A stretch of DNA of 64,000 nt, from the NCBI RefSeq assembly GCF_000971295.1, contig NZ_LANJ01000011.1, positions 372,001-436,000 of the forward strand. The letters run 5' to 3'. The position numbers were made by a program, and so were the translations under genes. Origin of the DNA: Devosia epidermidihirudinis (GTDB lineage: Bacteria; Pseudomonadota; Alphaproteobacteria; Rhizobiales; Devosiaceae). Position 1 is the first letter of the stretch, and every line of letters begins with the position of its first letter. Shown here piece after piece: positions 7,036-13,649 of the stretch. A model generated the notes under the pieces. It did not search any database and was not told the DNA's origin. It saw only the letters and a list, made by a program, of their open reading frames with translations.

Positions 7036-7485
7036 TTAGTGTCCCCAGTCTCTCGACTGGTCTGCTGTTTCGTCGGCGTCGGTGAAGCCGCCTACTTTCG
7101 CTCCCGGGTGGAGCGGCGCTCTTTTCGTCGCCACTTCCGCCAGGATGCCTGTAAGGCGATCCACCAGATCCTGATCATGAGCATCCGCGCCCGATGCCTC
7201 CTCGATTTCGAGAGTGTGTAGGAGCCGCGCAGCCACCTTTGCGCAGCGGTCTAGGTATGCGGCCTTGACGCGAGCGTAGAGGCTCACATCGCAAGTCTTC
7301 GCTTTGGCCTTGTGGAGATGGGTGAGTTGCGAGACCGTCAGCCCGTAGTCGCGCGATAGCTTTCGCATCGCGGCTTCCTTGGTGCCGGAACTCATCGTTT
7401 CCAGCTTGACCATTTCCCGCACATATTCTGTTGCAGTCGTGGCGCTCACTTTGGGCACCTCATTACCGAAATTTGGTAACGCCAT
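7036..7485 (-). CDS. 149-residue phage protein, HTH-like, unknown
   Basis: Contains a helix-turn-helix-like segment (AAMRKLSRDYGLTVSQLTHLHKAK) in the first half and helices with YLDRCAKVAARLLHTLE after it. AAAGGG precedes the ATG. It lies between the GapR/small membrane gene group and the coiled-coil gene. The HTH suggests DNA binding; nothing more can be said. Confidence 0.6.
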   Translation of the reverse strand: MALPNFGNEVPKVSATTATEYVREMVKLETMSSGTKEAAMRKLSRDYGLTVSQLTHLHKAKAKTCDVSLYARVKAAYLDRCAKVAARLLHTLEIEEASGADAHDQDLVDRLTGILAEVATKRAPLHPGAKVGGFTDADETADQSRDWGH

Positions 7486-7948
7486 CCCTTTTCACTCCGT
7501 ACATGATGACCAGGACGAGGCGAACATTTGGAAAGGCGATTGGTTTGTTGGAAGAGATCGGACAGAGCGAACTTGTGAAGCGGCTCATCCGAGACGGACT
7601 GCGCGGCAAAGGGGCGGGAACCCCTGAGCAGCGCGTGAATGAAAAGGCCGGGAGCGCGAACGATGGCGCTCACCGGCAAGGGACGCAGGGAGAGAGGGAG
7701 GAGAAGCCGCTCCATGCGGACGAACCCAGCCCGGCGCGTCAGAACCGGCCTGCCTTGCGCGTAGTCAACGGCAAGTGCGAGCCGACACGTCCCCAAAGCG
7801 AGCGTCTGCCCCCGCTCGGTGTCGGTTCCCATTTGACGTTGATCATCGGCGGCAAGCTTTGAGCCCGCCACCAATCCAGCCCGATATGCCGTGGAAGCGC
7901 CTGACAAAGCGCGGGCACCGATGGGCGATGAAGCAAAAGCCAGGGCCA
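7486..7948. other. unresolved 460-base interval
   Basis: The only gap in the tightly packed leftward operon. Three overlapping frames are open: a leftward one starting at 7949 (TGATG overlap with the 36-residue gene) that would run into the next gene; a second leftward frame ending near 7739; and a rightward frame from 7506 to 7862 encoding a charged protein with GKAIGLLEEIGQSELVKRL. None has a strong ribosome binding site or recognisable product. Treat as undecided. Confidence 0.35.
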
Positions 7949-8059
7949 TCAGAACGGCCCCCAGCTCAAGATGATCCCGACCACAGCGCAGCCGGAGACA
8001 CACAATGCGAGCGCACTGGTCACATGACGGACTGTGGAAGGGAGTGAGAGGCGGGTCAT
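7949..8059 (-). CDS. 36-residue single-pass membrane protein
   Basis: Short basic N-terminus ([12 protein letters not shown]) followed by one hydrophobic segment of about 20 residues ([20 protein letters not shown]). The ATG overlaps the stop of the GapR-like gene as ATGA (8059-8056), which is the main support for it being real. Small phage membrane proteins of this size can modulate host envelope or division functions; no specific role is implied. Confidence 0.5.
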   Translation of the reverse strand: MTRLSLPSTVRHVTSALALCVSGCAVVGIILSWGPF

Positions 8060-8298
8060 TCGACGGCCCTGCCCTCTGCTTCGGCCAAATACAGCTCCAG
8101 CATCGCCTCTTGTTCGAGGCGTTCAGCGATAGGGATTTTGCGCAGGCGAACGGCGCGCTTCATGATCTTGGTGTCATAGCCACCGGACTTCGCCTCGGCG
8201 TAAATCTGCTTGATGTCCTCGCCGATGGCCGCTTTCTCTTCTTCCATCCGCTCGACGCGTTCGAAGAATGCGCGCAGTTGTCCGTTCCCCTCGGCCAT
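8056..8298 (-). CDS. GapR family (DUF2312) nucleoid-associated protein
   Basis: 80 residues matching GapR over its full length: [44 protein letters not shown], and a final [10 protein letters not shown] helix. GapR of Caulobacter encircles overtwisted DNA ahead of forks and stimulates topoisomerases. A phage copy in the replication operon probably helps its own fork or alters host chromosome structure. GAGGA precedes the ATG. Confidence 0.85.
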   Translation of the reverse strand: MAEGNGQLRAFFERVERMEEEKAAIGEDIKQIYAEAKSGGYDTKIMKRAVRLRKIPIAERLEQEAMLELYLAEAEGRAVE

Positions 8299-8301
8299 GG
8301 G

Positions 8302-8595
8302 CTATTCCTCCGATTTGAATTTGTGAGTGGTGTTTACATTGCCGCTGCGCGCACGAATGGCGGCGGCGATAAACGCGCCGAGAGCGGGCTCAGAAACATA
8401 TTTGCCGCGATCCGTAGCCAGGGCCGCGCACCCTTCTCGCTCAGCAGCAGTTGCTCGTTCCTCTCCGCGCTTTTCTGCGGAGAGAATGGCGCGGGCTATG
8501 GCTTCGACAGCGCCAAGCGCATTCGGTGCGCTTTCGTAAAACGCGCGCTCAGCAGCGTCCCAAGCGTCCTGCGGGATATCCTCTGGCTTGCTCAT
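8302..8595 (-). CDS. 97-residue phage protein, unknown
   Basis: Begins MSKPEDIPQDAWDAAERAF, followed by AIARAILSAEKRGEERATAAEREG. This pattern is familiar from small proteins of rhizobial and related prophages but has no assigned function. Its start overlaps the stop of the previous gene as ATGA. Confidence 0.6.
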   Translation of the reverse strand: MSKPEDIPQDAWDAAERAFYESAPNALGAVEAIARAILSAEKRGEERATAAEREGCAALATDRGKYVSEPALGAFIAAAIRARSGNVNTTHKFKSEE

Positions 8596-8861
8596 TGGAT
8601 CACCATGTCTGGCTGGGGAATGGAGAGGACCTTGCGGATTACGCAGCCAGCAGCAGCCTTGTGCTTGCGGCGGCAGGCGCGGGCTTGGTCAGCACGGCCT
8701 ACCCATGCCTCTGCGCGCTGGGCGGTCATCATCGTGGCCGACCAATGCAGATACAGCCCGTCACGCTTGAGGTGGACCTTTGGAGCCTTCCCCGCATGAT
8801 TGGCCAAGGCTTCGGATTTGATGCTGCGAACGGCTTGGGCCGCACCAAACAGGACGGTCAT
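8592..8861 (-). CDS. 89-residue phage protein, unknown
   Basis: Second gene after cro. Contains a basic segment (KVHLKRDGLYLHWSATM) and ARACRRKHKAAAGC. ATGA overlaps at both ends tie it to cro and to the 97-residue gene. Not recognised. Confidence 0.55.
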   Translation of the reverse strand: MTVLFGAAQAVRSIKSEALANHAGKAPKVHLKRDGLYLHWSATMMTAQRAEAWVGRADQARACRRKHKAAAGCVIRKVLSIPQPDMVIQ

Positions 8862-9055
8862 GCAGCAGCTCCCTCTTTCGAAGGAGTTCGAGCGCGCAGC
8901 TTATCAAGGGCCAAGGAAACCAGCCCCCGCGTCGGCGGGCCCTTTTTCTCCCAAAGCGCAACAGCGCTTTGCTTCACGCCAAAGCGGCTGCCAAATTTCT
9001 CTTGGCTTTCACCAAGGTCGTTGCGGAGAACAATGATGTCGTGTTTTGTGAGCAT
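8858..9055 (-). CDS. Cro-like HTH regulator
   Basis: 65 residues with an XRE/Cro helix-turn-helix: IIVLRNDLGESQEKFGSRFGVKQSAVALWEKKG. It is the first gene of the leftward replication operon, divergent from the S24 repressor, with the operators between them. This is the position of lambda cro. The start MLTKH at 9055 is preferred over an ATG two codons upstream. Confidence 0.8.
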   Translation of the reverse strand: MLTKHDIIVLRNDLGESQEKFGSRFGVKQSAVALWEKKGPPTRGLVSLALDKLRARTPSKEGAAA

Positions 9056-9064
9056 GGTCACATT

Positions 9065-9127
9065 TTATGACTTACTCATAACTCAACGTCAATGAGTTTC
9101 TCATAATGTTTTCTGGCAAACTCATAA
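9065..9127. promoter_or_regulatory. phage operator cluster between cro and repressor
   Basis: Three sites of form TTATGA-N5-TCATAA: a perfect one at 9065-9081, and two with an intact right half and degenerate left half at 9090-9106 and 9111-9127. Centres are about 25 and 21 bases apart, two helical turns. This matches a lambda OR-type triple operator for CI and Cro binding. Confidence 0.75.
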
Positions 9128-9129
9128 CC

Positions 9130-9723
9130 ATGAGTGACCTAGCCGACAGATTGATGAAGGCCCGCAAACACGCAGGCTTCGATAGTGTGCAGCAAGCTGT
9201 TGATGCGTGCGGGTTCAAGTACCCGACATACGCTGGTCATGAGAACGGATCGTCGGGCTTCCGCGCGCCCACCGGGGCGATCTACGCAAAGCGCTACAAG
9301 GTCAGCTTCGACTGGTTGATGAATGGTCGCGGCCCAATGATCCCGGAGGGTGAGCGCCAGGTTCGCCTGTCCGGGTACGTGGGCGCCGGCCAAGAAGTTT
9401 ACCAGTTTGACGACGGCAACGCAGGTTGGGTTGAGGCGCCGCCAGACGCAACCGATGCCACACATGCGGTAGAAGTCCAGGGCAACTCCATGCTCCCGCT
9501 CTATGAGACAGGCACCGTCCTTTACTATTCGAAGCTGCTCGCCCCCGAGAACATGACCGGCAAACGCTGCATCGTGAAACTCGAAGACGAGCGGATTCTG
9601 GTAAAGACGCTGCGGCGGGGCTCGCAGGCAGGACTATGGACTCTGGTCAGCCTAAACGCCGATGACATCGAGGACGTGGCGATTCAGTGGGCGGCTCCGA
9701 TCGATTGGATCAAGCCCAGATGA
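9130..9723 (+). CDS. S24-family phage repressor (CI-like)
   Basis: 197 residues from the ATG at 9130. N-terminal HTH (LADRLMKARKHAGFDSVQQA); C-terminal LexA-type peptidase domain with serine in GNSM (about S120) and lysine in ILVKT (about K159); a likely Ala-Gly self-cleavage site in VGAGQ (about 86-87). RecA-stimulated cleavage on DNA damage would induce the phage. The third operator ends two bases before the ATG and no ribosome binding site is visible, so the message may be leaderless, as lambda cI is from PRM. An in-frame ATG at 9106 lies inside operator 2 and is less likely. Confidence 0.85.
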   Translation: MSDLADRLMKARKHAGFDSVQQAVDACGFKYPTYAGHENGSSGFRAPTGAIYAKRYKVSFDWLMNGRGPMIPEGERQVRLSGYVGAGQEVYQFDDGNAGWVEAPPDATDATHAVEVQGNSMLPLYETGTVLYYSKLLAPENMTGKRCIVKLEDERILVKTLRRGSQAGLWTLVSLNADDIEDVAIQWAAPIDWIKPR

Positions 9724-9842
9724 CCTCTGCCCGCGCACCAAAGCCAGCCCGAGAGTTGCGCCCGGCGCAACGCAGAGTTGATCATCTCGCGGGAACCATT
9801 CAGCCGTTCATCCCTTGTTAAGCCGTAGTGCATAGGCTACAT

Positions 9843-10169
9843 ATGACCTCGCCAGACGAAGAGATCGAAGTTTACAGAACCGACGTTTTTGACGTTTGGC
9901 TGGGAGGACTACGCGACCACAAAGCGGTTGCAAAGATCACGACGCGGATTGACCGGCTTCAGCTTGGAAATCCCGGAGATACTGAGCCTGTAGGCGAAGG
10001 TGTTTCCGAGATGCGGATAGACTATGGCCCAGGGTACCGGGTGTATTTCATCCAAAGAGGCAAGTTGGTCGTGATCCTGCTTTGTGGTGGCGATAAGTCC
10101 TCTCAAAAAGGCGACATAAAGAGCGCCAAGGCGTTAGCCGCAGAGATAAAGGACGCGTCAAATGGTTAA
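9843..10169 (+). CDS. HigB/RelE-like toxin of an addiction module
   Basis: 108 residues with the pattern of the addiction-module killer family: VYRTDVFDVWLGGLRDHKAVAKITTRIDRLQLGNPGD, then MRIDYGPGYRVYFIQRGKLVVILLCGGDKSSQKGDI. Family members are ribosome-dependent mRNA endonucleases. The toxin comes first and overlaps its antitoxin by eight bases, the usual higBA order. It lies between the repressor and the second operator region, so it may be expressed in the lysogen and stabilise it. Confidence 0.85.
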   Translation: MTSPDEEIEVYRTDVFDVWLGGLRDHKAVAKITTRIDRLQLGNPGDTEPVGEGVSEMRIDYGPGYRVYFIQRGKLVVILLCGGDKSSQKGDIKSAKALAAEIKDASNG

Positions 10170-10473
10170 TCTGCAGAAGTACGATAGTGCTGCCTACCTC
10201 AAGAACGACGAGGCTATTCTCATCTACCTTCAGGAAGCCATCGACAGCAATGATCCGAAAATGGTCTCCCATGCACTTGGTGTAGTCGCTCGAGCGCGTG
10301 GTATGTCACAGATCGCCCGCGAAGCTGGCGTTTCCCGCGAAAGCCTTTATCGCACCCTAAGCGATGAGGGGAATCCCGAATTCGGCACAGTCATGAAAAT
10401 CGTGCGCGCGCTGGGAATGAAGCTGGCGGTAGCCCCGGCCAATAATGACAATAGTTGCCACGCGATGGCGTAG
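10162..10473 (+). CDS. HigA-like antitoxin
   Basis: 103 residues. N-terminal YDSAAYLKNDEAILIYLQEAI and a C-terminal HTH (ARARGMSQIAREAGVSRESLYRTLS, then NPEFGTVMKIVRALGMKL) are diagnostic of antitoxins paired with this toxin family. It should neutralise the toxin and repress the pair. Ends 24 bases before a strong terminator. Confidence 0.85.
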   Translation: MVNLQKYDSAAYLKNDEAILIYLQEAIDSNDPKMVSHALGVVARARGMSQIAREAGVSRESLYRTLSDEGNPEFGTVMKIVRALGMKLAVAPANNDNSCHAMA

Positions 10474-10496
10474 CGAGAAGAGCTGAGACCCACCGG

Positions 10497-10521
10497 GCCC
10501 GCCCTAGCCGGCGGGCTTTTT
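10497..10521 (+). terminator. terminator after the toxin-antitoxin pair
   Basis: Seven-base GC stem GCCCGCC/GGCGGGC with a six-base loop, followed by five T residues. Confidence 0.9.
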
Positions 10522-10778
10522 GTTGGCAAAAATACCGAGTTGCGCCGAGCCGCCCGAAAAGACACCATGAGCCGTCGCGAGGGGCCTGGGTGTATATGAT
10601 CCCCCCAAGGCCTCAGCGCACCGAGGCTCTTCGCGACACCCTCCAAGTCTCAGCCTTCGCTGCTCCGGCGACTCTTTTCGTTGGAACCGATATCAACGAA
10701 CGGCGTTTCACCGAACGGTGACCGACATCACCACAGGAGGTCTACCTGACGAGTGGTAGGCTTGTTGCAGCCCTAACT
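10522..10778 (+). other. interval between two terminators; possible small RNA or microgene
   Basis: About 257 bases flanked by two rightward terminators. The only frame of note is 10596-10721 (41 residues, MIPPRPQRTEALRDTL...), without a good ribosome binding site. An AGGAGG motif at 10735-10740 is followed only by a seven-codon GTG frame. A terminator with no clear gene before it suggests a noncoding transcript. Confidence 0.35.
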
Positions 10779-10800
10779 GCCCCGCTTAGGCGGGGCTTTT
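10779..10800 (+). terminator. second rightward terminator
   Basis: Stem GCCCCGC/GCGGGGC with a TTAG loop, then four T residues. It separates rightward transcription from the convergent gene at 10807-11115. Confidence 0.85.
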
Positions 10801-10806
10801 CTTTGG

Positions 10807-11115
10807 CTAATTCACCGCTGCGCCTACCCCCTCGTACAACTGAAGCGTGCTCACGAGATCCTGGATCACTTCAGGGGCGACAGGGTCGCAAATGTAGACG
10901 TGCTCGGGATCATCATTAATCCCATCACCCACCACCCCCATCATTGGAATGACGCGGAATTCGTCATTGTGGGCGAACTCGCGTAGCGGGTACCTCTCGA
11001 ACTTGTAGCCCGGATATTCGCGGCCCAGCGCCGCCATCAGTAGGTCACGATCTTCGGGCGAGGCTGAGAATAGACGCCGAGGAAAGATCACCACAAACTC
11101 GCTGACTTCACGCAT
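10807..11115 (-). CDS. 102-residue phage protein, unknown
   Basis: Begins MREVSEFVVIFPRRLFSASPEDRDLLMAALGREYPGY; a mixed alpha/beta protein with no signal or membrane segment. GGAG lies six bases before the ATG at 11115; an upstream ATG at 11127 has none. It is transcribed leftward, alone, from near the second operator pair. Family unknown. Confidence 0.6.
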   Translation of the reverse strand: MREVSEFVVIFPRRLFSASPEDRDLLMAALGREYPGYKFERYPLREFAHNDEFRVIPMMGVVGDGINDDPEHVYICDPVAPEVIQDLVSTLQLYEGVGAAVN

Positions 11116-11197
11116 TTCGTTCTCCATTTGTTCTAATCATGAAGCATGGCACGGGCTGCCCTGTCGAGTCGGAAATCATTATGTCCAACACCCGCAA

Positions 11198-11248
11198 TTA
11201 TGATTTTCTCATAATTTTGCTTGCCAATGTATTATGAGTTTGTCATAA
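11198..11248. promoter_or_regulatory. second repressor operator pair (OL-like)
   Basis: Two perfect copies of TTATGA-N5-TCATAA at 11198-11214 and 11232-11248, the same palindrome as between cro and the repressor. They lie 41 bases before the first gene of the rightward recombination operon and close to the leftward gene at 11115. The repressor therefore probably silences this operon too. Confidence 0.8.
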
Positions 11249-11288
11249 CTCAGGCATCGAAACGGCTACGGCCTAGATGGAGGCAGCA

Positions 11289-11585
11289 ATGACAAAGGCC
11301 CAATTCAGCAAGAATTCCGATCAGGCAGAGAAAGCCGCCAAGCGTTTCGAGACGATCGTCCCGAAGGCAAACCGCAAGGGCTATGCCCGGATCAATCTGG
11401 TGATGGACCTGACCGCCGCTGACGGCGTGAACGGGAACGCTGCTCTGGATTGGGACCGGCTGCTCGACGCCGACGACTTCAACTTCATGCACGATCTGGG
11501 CGGCATCTCGCGCCACATCGACCGCGCCACGGGCCGCATCGGTGGCCACTTCCTCCCCCGCTTCACCCTCAAGCAGGCCGCCTGA
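11289..11585 (+). CDS. first gene of the recombination operon, DUF6874-like
   Basis: 98 residues. The C-terminal half (ALDWDRLLDADDFNFMHDLGGISRHIDRATG, then HFLPRFTL) resembles a small conserved phage family I recall as DUF6874; the name is uncertain. GGAGG precedes the ATG at 11289. As the first gene after the operator pair, it should be made immediately on induction. Confidence 0.6.
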   Translation: MTKAQFSKNSDQAEKAAKRFETIVPKANRKGYARINLVMDLTAADGVNGNAALDWDRLLDADDFNFMHDLGGISRHIDRATGRIGGHFLPRFTLKQAA

Positions 11586-11614
11586 CCGCAGCCATGCCCG
11601 CATAGGAGGCTACC

Positions 11615-12016
11615 GTGACCAAACCCGCAGCTACCTACACCCACTGGTTCATCTTCGACGGCGTCGGCGCGGTCGATGGAGAGATGTTCACCGACTACCA
11701 GAGACTGCTTATGGCTGTCGGCTGGCAGGACGCGGCTGACTACGTGGTGTGCGCCTTCGATCTCGGCCTTCCCGGCCAGCTCGGCAACTGGACCCACAAG
11801 GGCGAAACCCAGCTTGTCGATGTGACCAAGGAAGTCGCTGCTGACTGGTGGGAAAGCCGCTGGAACGACAGCTTCGAAAAGGTGCGGGCTGGCCAAGCTG
11901 ACTTCTGCTTCCTCGCTCAGCATCACCGCAAAGAGCTGGACGCATTCATTGCCGATCACTTCGCCGTCGAGAACGCGGCAGATGCTTGGCGCGATGAACG
12001 CGTGGCTGCGGAGTGA
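11615..12016 (+). CDS. 133-residue phage protein, unknown
   Basis: GTG start with AGGAGG upstream. Contains THWFIFDGVGAVDGEMFTDYQRLLMAVGW and a C-terminal HHRKELDAFIADHFAVENAADAW. Soluble; no recognised family. Confidence 0.6.
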   Translation: MTKPAATYTHWFIFDGVGAVDGEMFTDYQRLLMAVGWQDAADYVVCAFDLGLPGQLGNWTHKGETQLVDVTKEVAADWWESRWNDSFEKVRAGQADFCFLAQHHRKELDAFIADHFAVENAADAWRDERVAAE

Positions 12017-12294
12017 TGGCCATGGCAACCGTTCGCGAAAACCTGATCGCTGCACGAGCGCTGATCGATACGCCTGAGAAGTGGCGACACGGCTCTGAGC
12101 TTGCCACAACCCGGCGCCGGACCATCTTGTCCGCTCTCGACGAGGTTACAAGCGACCAAGCGACTTTCGAAGCGCTGACAGCGCAATCGCCACGCGGCGG
12201 CTTGGTGTTTTTCAACAAAGCCCCCGGCACCACCCACTCCGACATCATGGCCCTATTCGACCGGGCCATAGGTGCACAGGGCGATCCAGCATGA
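12016..12294 (+). CDS. DUF6197-like phage protein
   Basis: About 92 residues. RENLIAARALIDTPEKW at the N-terminus and FNKAPGTTHSDIMALFDRAI at the C-terminus match a small family widespread in actinobacterial and alphaproteobacterial phages (I believe DUF6197). The start is one of several closely spaced codons; the ATG at 12016 shares a base with the previous stop. Confidence 0.6.
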   Translation: MAMATVRENLIAARALIDTPEKWRHGSELATTRRRTILSALDEVTSDQATFEALTAQSPRGGLVFFNKAPGTTHSDIMALFDRAIGAQGDPA

Positions 12295-12410
12295 CCACCA
12301 CCCCCGTTGGCTCCGGCCGCACCCTGTTCCCCATCATCACCGATTTTCGCGCTCTCTGGCCTGTCTTGGCTCCGGCGCAACAGAAACCAGCAAAGGAAGT
12401 AGCCAGATGA
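12291..12410 (+). CDS. 39-residue phage peptide, unknown
   Basis: MTTTPVGSGRTLFPIITDF to QQKPAKEVAR. Defined by an ATGA overlap with the previous gene and another with the next gene. Unknown function. Confidence 0.5.
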   Translation: MTTTPVGSGRTLFPIITDFRALWPVLAPAQQKPAKEVAR

Positions 12411-12628
12411 GCGACTGCCGCACTTGCAAGCACAACACCTACGCTGGGAGCCCGGCGATCACTGCTTGGGTCGATTGCTCACACCCCATCACCATCGCAA
12501 AGACGCCAAAGCCTGAAGCTGGAGATCCAGCGTGGGTCAACTTCATGACTGCTGATCGGCCTACTTCGGAAATGGTGAAACTCATGAACGGCCCCAACTG
12601 CGCGGCTTGGGAGAAATCAAATGCTTGA
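12407..12628 (+). CDS. 73-residue cysteine-rich phage protein
   Basis: Begins MSDCRTCKHNTY with later cysteines in VDCSHP and GPNCAAW; four cysteines and a histidine could bind zinc. ATGA overlap with the preceding gene, eight-base overlap with the next. No family assigned. Confidence 0.55.
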   Translation: MSDCRTCKHNTYAGSPAITAWVDCSHPITIAKTPKPEAGDPAWVNFMTADRPTSEMVKLMNGPNCAAWEKSNA

Positions 12629-13004
12629 GAAGAATGCAGCTTGGGAAGGCGGGAAATGCGGCGTTCCTATGTGGATGGGCGGCAGTCCAGCAGGGCACTG
12701 TGACAACGCAGCGTTTGGTCCACAGTACCCACGTGAAGTCATGGCCGACCACAACCCGCGCTATATCCTTGACCGCCCGCCGCATTGCCCTCCCGGCCCA
12801 TGTTGCCCGATGCACGGCGGACCTGCCGAAGGCCAGCCCATCGTATTCCAGGACGGCTACACCGAGAAGGGCCGCCCAATGTACTGCGCCGTCATGCCGG
12901 GGTTCATCAACCTTCAGGAGAGCCCTGCCGGTTTCAGCGGCGACGGTCGAACAGCGATAGCCAATCTTCGCGCAGCCATCGCCAAAGCCGAGGGCCGCTC
13001 ATGA
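12621..13004 (+). CDS. 127-residue cysteine-rich phage protein, unknown
   Basis: Contains GGKCGVPMWMGGSPAGHCDNAAFG and a dense HCPPGPCCPMHGG cluster, suggesting metal binding. The C-terminal 30 residues are helical (GDGRTAIANLRAAIAKAEGR). Not recognised. Confidence 0.55.
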   Translation: MLEKNAAWEGGKCGVPMWMGGSPAGHCDNAAFGPQYPREVMADHNPRYILDRPPHCPPGPCCPMHGGPAEGQPIVFQDGYTEKGRPMYCAVMPGFINLQESPAGFSGDGRTAIANLRAAIAKAEGRS

Positions 13005-13126
13005 CCCCGCAAAACCCCATTCCCCTCACCTTCTCCGAGCAGGTGAACGAAGGGCTGTGGCTGCTGCTGACCTTTGTGGTGTCAGCGCCGGTCATCTTCA
13101 CAATCGGCGATTGGTGGGCGCTATGA
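13001..13126 (+). CDS. 41-residue single-pass membrane protein
   Basis: A polar N-terminus (MTPQNPIPLTFSEQVNEG) and one hydrophobic helix (LWLLLTFVVSAPVIFTIGDW). ATGA overlaps at both ends support it. Function unknown. Confidence 0.55.
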   Translation: MTPQNPIPLTFSEQVNEGLWLLLTFVVSAPVIFTIGDWWAL

Positions 13127-13647
13127 GCGCGGCGGAAACCGAATACACGCTCCGCCGTCAGACCGAAGCCGCCAAGTCGCTGCTCTCTGGGCTGCGTGCA
13201 GATGGCGAGGATGATGCCGAGCTGGTCGCTGATGCCATCGAGGGCGAAACCGATTTGCTGGAAGCCATCAGCGAGGCGCTTGCCGCCAACGATGATGACG
13301 AAGCGTTGGTGATCGGCCTCAAGGCCAAAGAGGGCCAGTTTGAGGCCCGTCGCAACGCCATCCAGAAGCGCATTGAGCGCCGCACGGCCCTGATTGAGCA
13401 GGCGATGGTTGCCACTGAGCAAACCACGTTCCGCCTGCCTACGGCTACGCTGACGCTTGCCAAGCGCGCTCCCGGCGTCGTCATCGCAAACGAAGCGGAC
13501 ATTCCGGCCCGCTTCTGGATCGCGCAGGAGCGCCCTGCCCCAAAACTAGACAAAGCGGCGCTCAAGGAAGCGCTGAAAGCCAAAGAGGCGGTGCCAGGCG
13601 CATCGCTCGACAATGGCTCAGTGTCGCTCACAGTTCGGAGGAAATAG
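13123..13647 (+). CDS. Gp157-like (siphovirus) protein
   Basis: 174 residues. A long helical region (TLRRQTEAAKSLLSGL, ALVIGLKAKEGQFEARRNAIQKRIERRTALIEQAM) followed by FRLPTATLTLAKRAPGVVI and KLDKAALKEALKAKEAVPGASL is the Gp157 family pattern, typically found just before single-strand annealing proteins. Role unproven; the family has been linked to phage resistance phenotypes. Start set by ATGA overlap. Confidence 0.8.
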   Translation: MSAAETEYTLRRQTEAAKSLLSGLRADGEDDAELVADAIEGETDLLEAISEALAANDDDEALVIGLKAKEGQFEARRNAIQKRIERRTALIEQAMVATEQTTFRLPTATLTLAKRAPGVVIANEADIPARFWIAQERPAPKLDKAALKEALKAKEAVPGASLDNGSVSLTVRRK

Positions 13648-13649
13648 CC

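Noticed and set aside
10455..10721. 88-codon rightward frame after the antitoxin
   Set aside because: Its first half runs through a strong terminator, so it cannot be translated as one gene; only the terminal 41 codons remain possible.
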